Below, piece by piece: positions 7,808 to 17,092 of a DNA stretch of 64,000 nucleotides (position 1 is the first letter of the stretch; every line of letters begins with the position of its first letter). The notes beneath the pieces are model-generated. The model worked only from the letters and a program-made list of their open reading frames with translations, searched no databases and had not been told where the DNA came from. Both the position numbers and the translations under genes were made by a program. The stretch spans positions 310,001 to 374,000 of the forward strand of contig OZ257128.1 of the NCBI GenBank assembly GCA_965278945.1. The letters run 5' to 3'. Source of the stretch: UBA10649 sp965278945 (GTDB lineage: Bacteria; Actinomycetota; Actinomycetes; S36-B12).

Positions 7808-8770
7808 GTGCGAACGAGTTACCGCGATGGCTATGGCCCTCCGTCGATCCTGACGATCAGGGATGCTCCAGTGCCGGCTCCTGCCGCCGATGAACTGCTC
7901 GTACGCGTACGCGCGTCATCCGTCAACCGAACAGACAGCGGGATTCTTCGTGGCAAGCCGTTCGTCGTCCGGTTCTTCAGCGGGTTTCCTCGACCGCGCA
8001 GGACAGCGACCGGCTGTGACTTCGCGGGAGAGGTCGAGGCCATCGGCAGTGCTGTTCGGGGGTTCGCGCCGGGGGATCGCGTCTTCGGCCTCAATGACAG
8101 CGGCCTGGGCTCGCATGCGCAGTTCGTCACGGTGTCGGCAACCAAGACCGCGTTGCACATGCCCGAAGGGCTGTCCTTCTCGGACGCAGTCGGATGCACC
8201 GAGGGCGCGTTCTACGCCACGAACTTCCTGAACAAGATTGACCTTCACGCGCAGGACCGTGTCCTCGTCATCGGCGGGACGGGCGCGATCGGTTCGGCCG
8301 CGATCCAACTGCTGGCCGCACGTCATGTTCATGTCGATGCGGTGTGTCCCGCCGAGCACGTCGACCTGGTGCGTTCCCTCGGTGCCTCCGAGATATTCGA
8401 CTCAAGCCGCGAGGACCACCTCAAGGCGGCCGATCCTTACGACTTCGTCCTCGACTCCGTGGGAAAGAGCAGGTTCGTGACCTGCCGACCGATCCTCACG
8501 GCGCACGGCGTCTACGTGTCCTCCGAACTCGGGCATAGGGGCGAGAACCTGCGGCTTCCGCTGACGACCAAGCTGTCTCGCGGACAGCGAGTCGTGTTCC
8601 CGATTCCTCGTGACGTCAAGGGCTCGCTGACCATGGTCAGCGACCTGATTCAGCGCGGTTCATTCCGTGCGGTCATCGATCGGACCTACCCGCTCGACGA
8701 GATCCGGCAGGCGTTCGAATACGTGGAGAGCGGGCGAAAGATCAGCACGGTGGTTCTCGACCCCGGCTGA
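7808..8770 (+). CDS. Zinc-independent MDR-family NAD(P)-dependent oxidoreductase
   Basis: This 320-residue enzyme is of the quinone-oxidoreductase branch of the medium-chain dehydrogenases. It has the N-terminal GroES-like domain (SSVNRTDSGILRG, GCDFAGEVEAIG) and a Rossmann motif VIGGTGAIGSAA near residue 156. The zinc-binding cysteines of classical alcohol dehydrogenases are absent. It should reduce or oxidise a quinone, enone or alcohol with NAD(P)H in the cytosol; the substrate is unknown. It stands alone, with a leaderless promoter upstream and a long hairpin after its stop. Confidence 0.85.
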   Translation: MRTSYRDGYGPPSILTIRDAPVPAPAADELLVRVRASSVNRTDSGILRGKPFVVRFFSGFPRPRRTATGCDFAGEVEAIGSAVRGFAPGDRVFGLNDSGLGSHAQFVTVSATKTALHMPEGLSFSDAVGCTEGAFYATNFLNKIDLHAQDRVLVIGGTGAIGSAAIQLLAARHVHVDAVCPAEHVDLVRSLGASEIFDSSREDHLKAADPYDFVLDSVGKSRFVTCRPILTAHGVYVSSELGHRGENLRLPLTTKLSRGQRVVFPIPRDVKGSLTMVSDLIQRGSFRAVIDRTYPLDEIRQAFEYVESGRKISTVVLDPG

Positions 8771-8778
8771 CACCTGGC

Positions 8779-8829
8779 GGTGATCCACTGCTCTTCGAAG
8801 ATCCGACGGCCGAAGAGCTGTGGATCACC
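8779..8829. terminator. 19-bp inverted repeat, probable bidirectional terminator
   Basis: Arms at 8779-8797 and 8811-8829 pair at 18 of 19 positions around a 13-base loop. The element lies 8 bases after the oxidoreductase stop and 68 bases past the end of the convergent small gene, so it could stop transcription from both sides. There is no T-tract on either side, which is usual in high-GC actinobacteria. Confidence 0.6.
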
Positions 8830-8897
8830 GATCGACTGACACATGGATGGCTGAGATTCGGGTCACTGTTCCTTCGAGCGACTCGAGCGACAACCAC

Positions 8898-9059
8898 TCA
8901 GCGGCGAGGACCTCGATCATCGCGACGATCCTCGCGCCGGTCCTGCCTCCGGTCGACCCCGTTGCTAACGACCTTCGCCGTCCCGACAACGGCCGCGGTC
9001 CGTGCCACGGGAGCGCCCACAACTCCGACGCGTCCTACTCGCCTTGGTCCTAGTGGCAT
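8898..9059 (-). CDS. Small basic protein, DUF6325-associated (53 aa)
   Basis: This short gene encodes 53 residues beginning MPLGPRRVGRVGVVGAPVAR and continuing TAAVVGTAKVVSNGVDRRQ. The sequence resembles the N-terminal Gly/Val/Ala segment of actinobacterial SHOCT proteins that commonly follow DUF6325 genes. Here the reading frame ends in an Arg/Asp-rich tail, with no SHOCT domain. The ATG at 9059 is two bases past the DUF6325 TGA, and GGAGGG is seven bases upstream inside that gene, so it is almost certainly translated with it. The Val/Ala stretch could be a weak membrane helix. Function unknown. Confidence 0.7.
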   Translation of the reverse strand: MPLGPRRVGRVGVVGAPVARTAAVVGTAKVVSNGVDRRQDRREDRRDDRGPRR

Positions 9060-9060
9060 A

Positions 9061-9531
9061 TCAGTTCCCTCCGTTAGCGGCCTCGAGGGCCAGTTCGGCT
9101 TCCATCGATGCGGCGATCGCCTGCAGCGGTATGCGGCCGGTCGCAATGAGTTGCCCGCCGGCGTGACGCGCCGCGGATGCGAACGGCGCGGCCCAGGTGT
9201 TCTCCCACACGAGTACTCCTGCCACGGTGCCTGGCTCCATCGCCGCGGCGAGCATGTCTATGTCGTCAGCAGCAAGGATCTCGGCGACGTACGTCTCCAA
9301 CTGGCGAACGTCGTCCAGACCCGCGATGTCGTCGATCTCCATCGCATCGATGGATCCGTCGTCGTTCTTGACGATGATCAATAGGTCGAGGATACGGATG
9401 ATTCCTGCTTCCGACAGGCGAGCAAGCTTCGCGGCCATTTCGCCGGTGAAGCTCTGGTGTCCTGCGGGGAACTCGATGACGAGATAGTCAACGGGTCCCA
9501 TGCTGTCGAGGTCTTCGGCCTCTTGGGTCAC
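9061..9531 (-). CDS. DUF6325 family protein
   Basis: This 156-residue protein contains the family signature GPVDYLVIEFPAGH near residue 12, then a helical middle part and VLVWENTWAAPFASAARHAG near residue 115, followed by GRIPLQAIAASMEAE. The GTG at 9531 is preceded by AAGGAAAGGA at good spacing; the frame is open further upstream but reads as unnatural Arg/Ser-rich sequence overlapping the lipoprotein gene. The protein is soluble and acidic, and no catalytic motif is seen. It is the fourth gene of a minus-strand operon. Function unknown. Confidence 0.82.
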   Translation of the reverse strand: MTQEAEDLDSMGPVDYLVIEFPAGHQSFTGEMAAKLARLSEAGIIRILDLLIIVKNDDGSIDAMEIDDIAGLDDVRQLETYVAEILAADDIDMLAAAMEPGTVAGVLVWENTWAAPFASAARHAGGQLIATGRIPLQAIAASMEAELALEAANGGN

Positions 9532-9556
9532 GGTCTTCCTTTCCTTGTGGTGGGTG

Positions 9557-11200
9557 TCAACTCTTCTGGGTAGGTCCGGTCGGGTCCGTCTTCGACCACT
9601 TGGCACCGTCGGCCGCCAGCTGCTCCTTGAATGCCTCGAGGCACGCACCAGACAGGAACTCATCGACCGTGCAGTTCTGGCCTTGGGGCGCGGTCAGGCC
9701 CATGCCGTTGAACTGTGTGACCTGAGCGCTCGGTGGGTCCTGCGGAAGTGGAAGGGACGGGTTCGTCGTCTGTGGGCACGGCGCGCCTTGGGTCACGTCG
9801 TTCGCACTGAGCGCGTGCTTCCAGTTCTTGTTCTGCCCCTTCTCGCGGATGACCACAAGGTTTGGTGCGAGCTCGGTCTGCACTCCGCTCTTGAGCAGGT
9901 TCCAGCCGTTTGCCTTCACGACCGCATCGATCTTGCTTACCTCGTCAGCGGTCGCAGAGTTCGGGTAGAGGACAACCGTGGCGCTTCCGTCCGCATTCTG
10001 ATTGATCTGGCGATTGCCGATCTGGGTGTTCTTCACGGTCCCGATCGCGTCAAGCTGCTTGGCGCCGCCGTAGACCACGATGCTGTAGAACTGCACGTCT
10101 TTGCTGTTCGACTGGTTGAGGGTCGTCCCAGTCGCGCCGGTGTAGTCCGGGAACGACGGCACCTCGGGGATATGCACCAGGGAGACCACATCGTTCGGCA
10201 GATTGGCCATGACGTAGCCACCGCACGCATCCGGAGGATTCCCGCTGGCTGGGGCTGACTGCACATCCGCGAACGGCGCGTGCGCAGCCACGTTGCGATA
10301 GAACTGCACCTGCTTGGGGTCTGGCGACGGCGGGAACTCTGCGCCGAGGCTGCCCGACACCGAGCCCGCCTGGATCAGGTAGTGCGGGATGTCGGCGAGC
10401 TCCTGCTCCGTGGGCACGGGTGCGTCCTCGAACGAAATGATCGGACCCTTGGCCTGCGCGTTGTACCAGACCTTCTCCGGCAATACGCTCTTAGCGCTGC
10501 AGTCCTCGACCGGCGTGCTCGTCAGTTCGCCCGTGTCCGGGTCCGTCAGGTACGCCTTGAGGGTGGGTGACGGCGTGTTCGTCGGCCCGCCGTACCCGAA
10601 GCGGTCATAGTCGCCGAGCCCGTCGTTGCCGAGTGACCAGTAGCTGCGACTCACGACCACGACATCCGGTGTCGTTTGCGATGTCGGAAGGAGCGCGACG
10701 TTCTTTCCCTCATTCTGCATCGAAGTCACCACGCTCGCCGGCGTGCTGCTTGGCATGAAGTAGATGTGGTACTTCCGCTCTGGCGCGAGGATCGGGTTGC
10801 CATCGACGAAGGGGTTCGTGGAACCCTGGTCAGGAGCTATCGCGGTGTCGGAGAACTTGAACAGCGGTACGCCCTTGGCAGAGTAGAGGTACCACGCCAT
10901 CCAGTTCGAGTAAGGGAACTCGCCTTCGACGACGTAGGCCCAGGTGACCGTGTCGCTGTTGAGATGCTGTCCCGCGGCGGTGTAGCCCGCAGAGAAGCTC
11001 GGCTGGATCGGGTAGAAGTCTGCCGTCGATGCGTCGAACACCTGCGGGCATTCGTTGCCGCTGACGGCGGCGGTCGACGTCCCGGAAGACATGCTGGCCG
11101 GCATGGTGGCGACGCTGCCCGCAGGCGGAGAGCTGCTGCAGGCGGACAGGGCAAGCAGAAGTATGGACGGGCCTGCGATCCAACGAGCCACGCTTGTCAA
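9557..11200 (-). CDS. Large secreted lipoprotein of unknown function
   Basis: This 547-residue protein starts with a lipoprotein signal: a short positive N-terminus, a hydrophobic stretch and the lipobox LSAC with Cys21. It should be lipid-anchored outside the membrane. The mature part is rich in Pro, Thr, Asn and Gln and has several isolated cysteines that could form disulfides, but I recognise no domain. The start is a TTG whose last two bases lie inside the TGA of the upstream hydrolase (TTGA), with AGGAG five bases before it. That overlap makes the TTG more likely than the GTG three codons on. Confidence 0.75.
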   Translation of the reverse strand: MTSVARWIAGPSILLLALSACSSSPPAGSVATMPASMSSGTSTAAVSGNECPQVFDASTADFYPIQPSFSAGYTAAGQHLNSDTVTWAYVVEGEFPYSNWMAWYLYSAKGVPLFKFSDTAIAPDQGSTNPFVDGNPILAPERKYHIYFMPSSTPASVVTSMQNEGKNVALLPTSQTTPDVVVVSRSYWSLGNDGLGDYDRFGYGGPTNTPSPTLKAYLTDPDTGELTSTPVEDCSAKSVLPEKVWYNAQAKGPIISFEDAPVPTEQELADIPHYLIQAGSVSGSLGAEFPPSPDPKQVQFYRNVAAHAPFADVQSAPASGNPPDACGGYVMANLPNDVVSLVHIPEVPSFPDYTGATGTTLNQSNSKDVQFYSIVVYGGAKQLDAIGTVKNTQIGNRQINQNADGSATVVLYPNSATADEVSKIDAVVKANGWNLLKSGVQTELAPNLVVIREKGQNKNWKHALSANDVTQGAPCPQTTNPSLPLPQDPPSAQVTQFNGMGLTAPQGQNCTVDEFLSGACLEAFKEQLAADGAKWSKTDPTGPTQKS

Positions 11201-12021
11201 CGGATCTCCTCGAGGGTGGACGATTCACGGGCGCTGCGGGCGTTGCATGCGATGAGCGCTGCAACCTCCCCGGGGCGGTCCTCCTGCAGGTAGTGCTTCG
11301 CGCGTAGGACCCTCAGCCACGGCAGGTGGCTGGCCCGGAGCATGGGGAAGCCGTAGCGCCTAAGGGAGAGGATCGGGTCCTGTCCTCCCCACGCGACCTC
11401 CACCGGATAGGGCGCGAATCGTCGGTCTACGACGTCGTGCCAGGGGCCGACGTCCTTCGTTCGCAGACCGCGCATGATGCTCAGGTAAGCCGCGCCCTGG
11501 TCGTCGTCCAGGAGCAGTCGGCGGTGGACGTCGATCTCCTCCGGCGAGACCGCTCTGGCGTCACCAATCCCCACTCCGAGCATGAGGCCGCGAAACAGGC
11601 GCGGGGAGGTAAGCACCCCGCGGAACCGGTCTGAGAAGCGTCCGTAGATCTCACCGGGGAAGGGCGCATGATTCATGGTCAGCAGGGTGTTGAGTACCGT
11701 GAGCGACAGGACCCGCTCAGGGTCGGCCTGGACTGTCTGGAAGCCGATCGGCCCGCCGGCATCGTGCACGACCAGGTGAAACCGATCGATGCCCAGGGCG
11801 TCGACAGCCGCACTCGCGAACTCGCCCAGCCCACGGATCGTGTAGTCGAAGTCGGTCGGCCGGTCGGCCAGCCCGAGCCCTGGGAGGTCGAATGACAGGG
11901 CTCGAAAGCCCTGCTCGGACAGCCGTGCGATGACCTTGCGGTAGAGGAAGCTCGAGGTCGGCAGTCCATGCATCAGTACGACGGTCTCGCCGACTCCCTG
12001 CTCCCGCACGAAGCTGTTCAC
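11197..12021 (-). CDS. Alpha/beta hydrolase, haloalkane dehalogenase-like
   Basis: The product from the GTG at 12021 is 274 residues. It has MHGLPTSSFLYR (oxyanion region), the nucleophile elbow VHDAGG with Asp as nucleophile in place of Ser, and HYLQEDRP near the C-terminus, where the family has its catalytic His. A DxGG-type nucleophile is typical of haloalkane dehalogenases and related epoxide hydrolases. The in-frame sequence before the GTG also looks coding (KVDATLAAHRIAGRRFAVGG). A CTG at 12096 with GGAGG five bases upstream would restore a 299-residue protein of normal family length, so the true start may be there. Its TGA overlaps the lipoprotein start. Confidence 0.82.
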   Translation of the reverse strand: MNSFVREQGVGETVVLMHGLPTSSFLYRKVIARLSEQGFRALSFDLPGLGLADRPTDFDYTIRGLGEFASAAVDALGIDRFHLVVHDAGGPIGFQTVQADPERVLSLTVLNTLLTMNHAPFPGEIYGRFSDRFRGVLTSPRLFRGLMLGVGIGDARAVSPEEIDVHRRLLLDDDQGAAYLSIMRGLRTKDVGPWHDVVDRRFAPYPVEVAWGGQDPILSLRRYGFPMLRASHLPWLRVLRAKHYLQEDRPGEVAALIACNARSARESSTLEEIR

Positions 12022-12215
12022 GCCGCCGACGGCGAAACGGCGCCCGGCGATGCGATGTGCCGCGAGCGTTGCGTCGACCTTCCGGGTGTCGATCAGGGCC
12101 GCCTCCGTCGTCCGGGCCCTCCAAGGCCAGATGCCCCGATCCCATCGGACCTTCGGCCGGCGCGCGTCATCCCAAGCGGATGAAGCGAGCGAGGATGCGA
12201 GGGTGGCCGGGCGGC

Positions 12216-14398
12216 CTACTCGTGGGCTGGCGGCTCCACGAGTCCGAGCGCCTGCGCCTTGAGAACTGCCTCGCTCCTGGATGAGACAGCGAACTTTCGA
12301 TACATCGAGAGGGCGTGCGACTTCACCGTGTTCTGTGACAGGAACAGGCGCTCGCCTATCTGCGGGAAGCTCAGGTGGCTGGGCAGGAACTGCAGCACCC
12401 GCAACTCGGCTGAGGTCAGCGCCGCCGCAGACCCGGACTCGACCGCCATCGACCGCAACGAGGCACGCGTGTCGACGAGCATCGACTCGACCAGGGTCCC
12501 CTCCAAGTCCCTCGTCATCTTGCGCGCCGCCTCGTTCACCAGCACGCGTGCCGTAGCTCCATCACCGAGCAGCATTGCCGTCCTGGCCTGGATCAACCGG
12601 CCGGTCACCGCGAACCACGGGGCGATATCGGTGACCAGGCCGCTGAGTCTGCGCGCCTTGGCGAACGCCTCCCCGGCCGCGCGCTTGTCCCCGACTACAG
12701 CGAGGGCGAACGCCTGTGCGGTCACCGTGTGCGCGGTCGTGGCGAGGCGGTCCAGATCATGACGATGAATGAGCTCCATGGATCGAGAGATCTGGCGCAC
12801 CCCGGCATCGCGGTCCCCACCCAAGATGGCAAGCACGCCGAGGAAGGCGAGGGAGTCAGCTTCGATCACGGGCACGTCGAGTGCGGCCGCAAGCGTCTCG
12901 GCCTGAAGGATGCTCTCGCGGCCCTCGTCCAGGCGGGCGAGCAGCGTCAGCGCGACGCCGCGAAGCCAGGCAGTGGCTGGCCGGAAGCCCGAGTCGGGGG
13001 CAGGCCCTCGAGCGCGTCCCCCGCGAGCGTGACGACATCGTTCAGCGACTGCCCGATGAGGACGAGGAGAGTGGCCAGGGATGCCGCGTAGTCATCCGTC
13101 GCGACCCGGCGGCGCCAGTCGCGACCCGCGTGGGCCTCGGCGGCCAGCGCCCAGCGCCGCATGCGCCCGCCGTTCCCTTGCTGCAGAGCCAGCCAACTCG
13201 CTGCCAATGACAGCCATCGGTCCTCCTGCAGTTGCCTGTCATCGAGGTCGCCCAGCCATAATCCGAGGCGGTCCGGACGGCCCGAGCCGATGCACGGCAC
13301 GATCTCGGACCACACGAGTTCGCCGGTGAGGCGGAGGTCCCCTGAACGCTTCGCATGTCGGATCGCAGAGTCGAGGTCTCCGCGGGCGGCAAACCACTGC
13401 GCGGCCCTGGCATGCAGCTCCGGTATCGATCCCGGATCCCTGACGCACAGGATGGCCTGAAGGCAGTCCGCGAGCAGGTGGTGGTAGCGGTATCGCGGGG
13501 GATGGCCGTCGACCGTGATGACCAACTGCACACGACGAGCGAGCTCCCGGAGCATCGTCTCGGAGTCGGCTCGCCCTGTGACCGCGTCGCACAGCGGACC
13601 AGACAGCTCATCCAGGCCGGAGGTCGACGTGAGGAAGTCCTGCTGGTCGAGCGTGAGGGCGTCGAGCACCTGCGTCTGGAGGTAGTCATCGAGGAAGCGA
13701 CGGAAGTCGCCGGTCGGCGATCCTCGGCCGTCGGTTCGGGCCAGCGCGACCAGGTACAAGCCAACGGCCCAGCCCTCGCTGCGGCTGAGTACATCAGCCA
13801 GTTCCGTCTCCTCGAGGTGCACCCCCGCGGCGACGAACAACAACGCGGCTTCATCGCGATCCATGGCCAGATCCCTGACCTCCGTGAGCCTTCCCTCGAC
13901 TCGAGCTCGTCCCAGCCAGGCCGGCGCTGCGTCTCGGGTCACAAGAGTGAGCGTCGAGCCGTCAGGGATTCCATCGCACAGGGCGGCGAGGAGTTGATGG
14001 CAGCGAGATTCGCGCAGCAGGTGTGCGTCGTCGAGAACGAGGACGAAAGGACGCGTGCGCGAAGCAGCGAGCTCGCGGATCGCCGGCAGAAGCACGGCGG
14101 AGAACTCCGGCTCGGTACCGGTGAGCACGGCTCGGGTCGATGGCGCCGAGGGGCCGAACTCCTCGAGCGCGTCGACGATCAGGCTCCCCAGTACCGCCGG
14201 ATCGTCCAGATGCGGCGCGAGCGCGACGAGCGCGTGGGGGCGGTCATCGATTTCCGACCATTGGCTGGCCAGCGTGGACTTTCCGGAGCCTGCGGCTGCA
14301 CTGATGACGACCGCGGATGCGAGGGGCTGCTGCTTCAGCACGCCGAGAAGCCGCTGCCGTGGTACTCGATCTGCCCCCGCGCGTGTGTCCACGCTCAC
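12216..14398 (-). pseudogene. LuxR-family LAL (MalT-like) regulator, split by a frameshift
   Basis: Two frames together make one large ATP-dependent LuxR regulator. The N-terminal frame (14398 down to 12947) starts at a GTG and has the P-loop AAAGSGKST, LVLDDAHLL and MalT-like repeats. The C-terminal frame (to 12216) completes the helical repeats and ends with a LuxR HTH (SFPQIGERLFLSQNTVKSHALSMYRK). The frames join at a run of five G on the plus strand (12996-13000): reading the other frame upstream gives LPPDSGFRPATAWLRGVAL, a natural continuation, so one base is missing there. A second GTG at 14392 is better spaced from AAAGGGG. TAGAAT at 14414-14419 is the likely -10 box. This may be a true pseudogene or a sequencing error in a homopolymer. 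Confidence 0.8.
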
Positions 14399-14506
14399 CC
14401 CCTTTGGCGCGTGATTCTAGGTCCCGCCTCCGAGGGCCGCAGAACCTCGCTTTCGGACAAGTCATCCGATCGGGAGGACGCCAAACGGTGACGCAGCCAC
14501 GAACCT

Positions 14507-16579
14507 GTGCCCATGTCGAATGCATCGCGGACCGTCGTACCGCCATGGATGCGGTCGTACGAGCGGCAGGCCTTCTACTCGACCGGACTAGATGTCTCTG
14601 CACGCGCGGGCTTCCTTCTCGGGTCGTACTACACGGGACTGTCCCTCCAGCCGAATCTCCTGTCCCGCGGGACTCGGGACCAGGCGATCATCAGCGGCGT
14701 TGCGGCCTCCGTTGGGTACGCGTGGGGGGCCTCTGCGCATTCCTTCCTCCGCTCGACCGCCGACCGTTTGCCGATCTCGCAACGGTCCGTGTCTGGCCGC
14801 GTGGTCTCCGGCGTGATCGTCGACGCGCTGGCGGCCGCGCTCGGCGCTGCCGTGATGAAGGCAGTGCCACCGCGCGAGCACGAAAGTTCGCGCCGCGCGC
14901 TGGTCAGGCTAGGGGGCGTCGGGCTGAGCGCAGCAGGGCTTGCAGGAGTCGGAGCCGATGCCCTCGAACCGACCAGGGGGAAGGCGGGATTCCACGCGGC
15001 TGGAGTGGCGGCCGCGCTTGCCGCGACGGCCGCCGGGTACGCGATGACCAAGCCGGGCCGGTCAACGCGCGGCGCCCTCGGCCCTGACGACACGGAGGCG
15101 CACGAGAACGTCGTGCGAGAGATGTCGATGCCCAAGGCGCTGGTATCCGGCCTCGGGGTCACAGCCCTGCTGTTCGTCGTCGCCAAGGGCGAATCGTCGC
15201 TGTCCAGCGCTGCTGCGACGGCTGCCGCGAAGGCGCTTGGTGGGACGGCCGACGACAGGAGGACGATCGGCCGAGCCGTGGCCGCCGCGGCTCTTGTGGG
15301 CGTGGGGTGGGCAGCCGTCAGCGGCGCATCCCGGATCCTGACCAAGGCTGGAGTGGGAATCGAGGCGGCGCACGAGAACCCCCCGGACATTCCGGAGGTG
15401 ACGGGTGGCCCGGGGTCCGCGGTCGCCTGGGTCGACCAGACTCGTGAGTCGCGTCGCTGGCTGACCATGACGCTGCGGCCCGAGGAGATCGCAGCCGTGA
15501 TGGGCGAGCCCGCGATCCAGCCCATCCGGGTGTACGCCCCACTTCGCGCGGCAACGACGCCGGAGGAGCGGGCGAACCTACTACTCGAGGAGATCGACAG
15601 GACTGGGGCGCTTAACCGGCCGGTCTTCGCGCTGTTCTCGCCGACCGGCTCGGGCTACGTCAACTACGTGGCGACGGAGACCTTCGAGTTCCTCACCCGG
15701 GGCGACTGCGCTTCCGCGTGCATTCAGTACTCCGTCCTGCCGTCCGCGCTCTCGCTGACGAAGGTCGACCTCGCTACACATCAGACCCGGATCCTGGTCA
15801 ACGGGATCGTCAGTCGGCTGATGGCAATGCCCGCTGAGCGACGGCCGAGGTTCCTGCTCTTCGGGGAGAGCCTCGGCTCGCAGGTGAGCGAGGAGATGTT
15901 CCGCGGCACGGGAGTCAGCGGCCCCGAGGGGATCGGCTTGGAGGCCGCCCTGTGGATCGGTACCCCGGCTTCGACCGTGTACCGCAGGGAGCTCTGGGGC
16001 GAACGAAGCGCATCCGAGCCGTCGCAGCTCGGGCCAGGGTCGTTCTACCTGCCGCGTGACGTGAACGAGTGGTCCGCGCTGCCCGACGCGGATCGCTCTG
16101 CCGTGCGGTACCTGCTCTTGCAGAACGGCGACGATCCGGTTCCGAAGTTCGACCCACCACTGGTGTGGAAGCGGCCGGATTGGCTCGGGCCGGACGAGCT
16201 GCGTCCTCCGGGCGCCCCCCTTGGCACGAAGTGGCTGCCCGTTGTGTCCTTCGTCACGACCTTCATCGACCTGCAGAACGCACTTCTCCCGACTCCGGGA
16301 ATCTTCCAGGAGGGCGGGCACGACTACCGGCTCGCGATCCCCGAGGCGCTGCGAGCGGTGTGGCGCCTGTCGGCGAGCGAGGAGCAGATGGATCGCGTCC
16401 AGGAGGCCCTTCGTCATCGGGAGCTGCAGTGGGAGGCGAGGCGTCGCTGGGAGAAGGCGCAGGCAATGCCGACCCCCGAGCGACCCACAGCCGAGGAGAA
16501 GGTGCTGTCCGATGCGTCCGCCTGGATCGGTCACCCCATCACGCGAGAGGAGCTGCTTCAGATCATCGACGGCGTGTGA
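14507..16579 (+). CDS. Membrane protein with C-terminal alpha/beta-hydrolase domain (Abhydrolase_9 type)
   Basis: This 690-residue protein has an N-terminal half with several hydrophobic, Ala/Gly-rich segments and a C-terminal hydrolase half. The nucleophile elbow FLLFGESLGSQV is near residue 450, preceded by FALFSPTGSGYVNYVATETF. This arrangement fits the actinobacterial alpha/beta-hydrolase family PF10081 with its N-terminal membrane domain. The catalytic Ser is in GESLG, and GGHDYRLAIPEALRAVW near residue 605 may supply the His. The start is a GTG at 14507 or an ATG two codons on; neither has a clear ribosome site. The substrate is unknown; a lipid or cell-envelope ester is plausible. Confidence 0.8.
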   Translation: MPMSNASRTVVPPWMRSYERQAFYSTGLDVSARAGFLLGSYYTGLSLQPNLLSRGTRDQAIISGVAASVGYAWGASAHSFLRSTADRLPISQRSVSGRVVSGVIVDALAAALGAAVMKAVPPREHESSRRALVRLGGVGLSAAGLAGVGADALEPTRGKAGFHAAGVAAALAATAAGYAMTKPGRSTRGALGPDDTEAHENVVREMSMPKALVSGLGVTALLFVVAKGESSLSSAAATAAAKALGGTADDRRTIGRAVAAAALVGVGWAAVSGASRILTKAGVGIEAAHENPPDIPEVTGGPGSAVAWVDQTRESRRWLTMTLRPEEIAAVMGEPAIQPIRVYAPLRAATTPEERANLLLEEIDRTGALNRPVFALFSPTGSGYVNYVATETFEFLTRGDCASACIQYSVLPSALSLTKVDLATHQTRILVNGIVSRLMAMPAERRPRFLLFGESLGSQVSEEMFRGTGVSGPEGIGLEAALWIGTPASTVYRRELWGERSASEPSQLGPGSFYLPRDVNEWSALPDADRSAVRYLLLQNGDDPVPKFDPPLVWKRPDWLGPDELRPPGAPLGTKWLPVVSFVTTFIDLQNALLPTPGIFQEGGHDYRLAIPEALRAVWRLSASEEQMDRVQEALRHRELQWEARRRWEKAQAMPTPERPTAEEKVLSDASAWIGHPITREELLQIIDGV

Positions 16580-16615
16580 CCTGCTGAGACAACGACATTT
16601 CCAGAGAGGTACTTC

Positions 16616-17002
16616 ATGTTCAACGACAACGGCTCGTTCCTGCTCGCCCTGTTCGAGTTCTTCCTCTTCTTTGCCTGGTTCCTGTGCTTGTTCTGGGTGC
16701 TGGGTGACATCTTCCGCAGCAAGGACCTCGGCGGCGGAGGAAAGACCGCGTGGATCATCTTCGTGATCATCATCCCCTGGCTCGGCGTGCTCGTGTACGT
16801 CATCGCTCGCGGGAAGGGTATGCAGGAGCGCCAGCTCGAGCAGGCCAAGGAGGCGCAGGCCGCGCAAGCCGAGTACATCAAGTCCGTCGCGGGCGCCGGT
16901 GGGTCGGCGACCGACCAGATCGCGTCTGCCAAGGACCTGCTCGACAGCGGTGCGATCAGCCAGGCTGAGTTCGACACGATCAAGGCGAAGGCGCTGGCCT
17001 AG
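16616..17002 (+). CDS. Small membrane protein with PLDc_N-like helices and C-terminal SHOCT domain
   Basis: The 128-residue product has two transmembrane helices (about residues 8-32 and 44-64) separated by the RSKDLGGGGKTAW loop, as in PLDc_N proteins. A Gln/Ala-rich helix follows, and a SHOCT motif ends the protein (IASAKDLLDSGAISQAEFDTIKAKAL). SHOCT domains are thought to mediate oligomerisation. The ATG is preceded by GAGAGGTA. It lies 36 bases after the membrane hydrolase and may be co-transcribed with it. A 12-bp hairpin follows the stop. Function unknown. Confidence 0.8.
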   Translation: MFNDNGSFLLALFEFFLFFAWFLCLFWVLGDIFRSKDLGGGGKTAWIIFVIIIPWLGVLVYVIARGKGMQERQLEQAKEAQAAQAEYIKSVAGAGGSATDQIASAKDLLDSGAISQAEFDTIKAKALA

Positions 17003-17007
17003 AACTC

Positions 17008-17040
17008 TGCTGCGGCGGGTCACTCCGGCCCGCCGCAGCA
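17008..17040 (+). terminator. 12-bp GC-rich hairpin terminator
   Basis: TGCTGCGGCGGG at 17008-17019 pairs perfectly with CCCGCCGCAGCA at 17029-17040 around a 9-base loop, starting 5 bases after the SHOCT-gene stop. There is no T-tract. Confidence 0.6.
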
Positions 17041-17092
17041 GCACATTGCTCGGTACGTAGGCTTGATCGGAACTGACGGCAAGGGGATTGTG

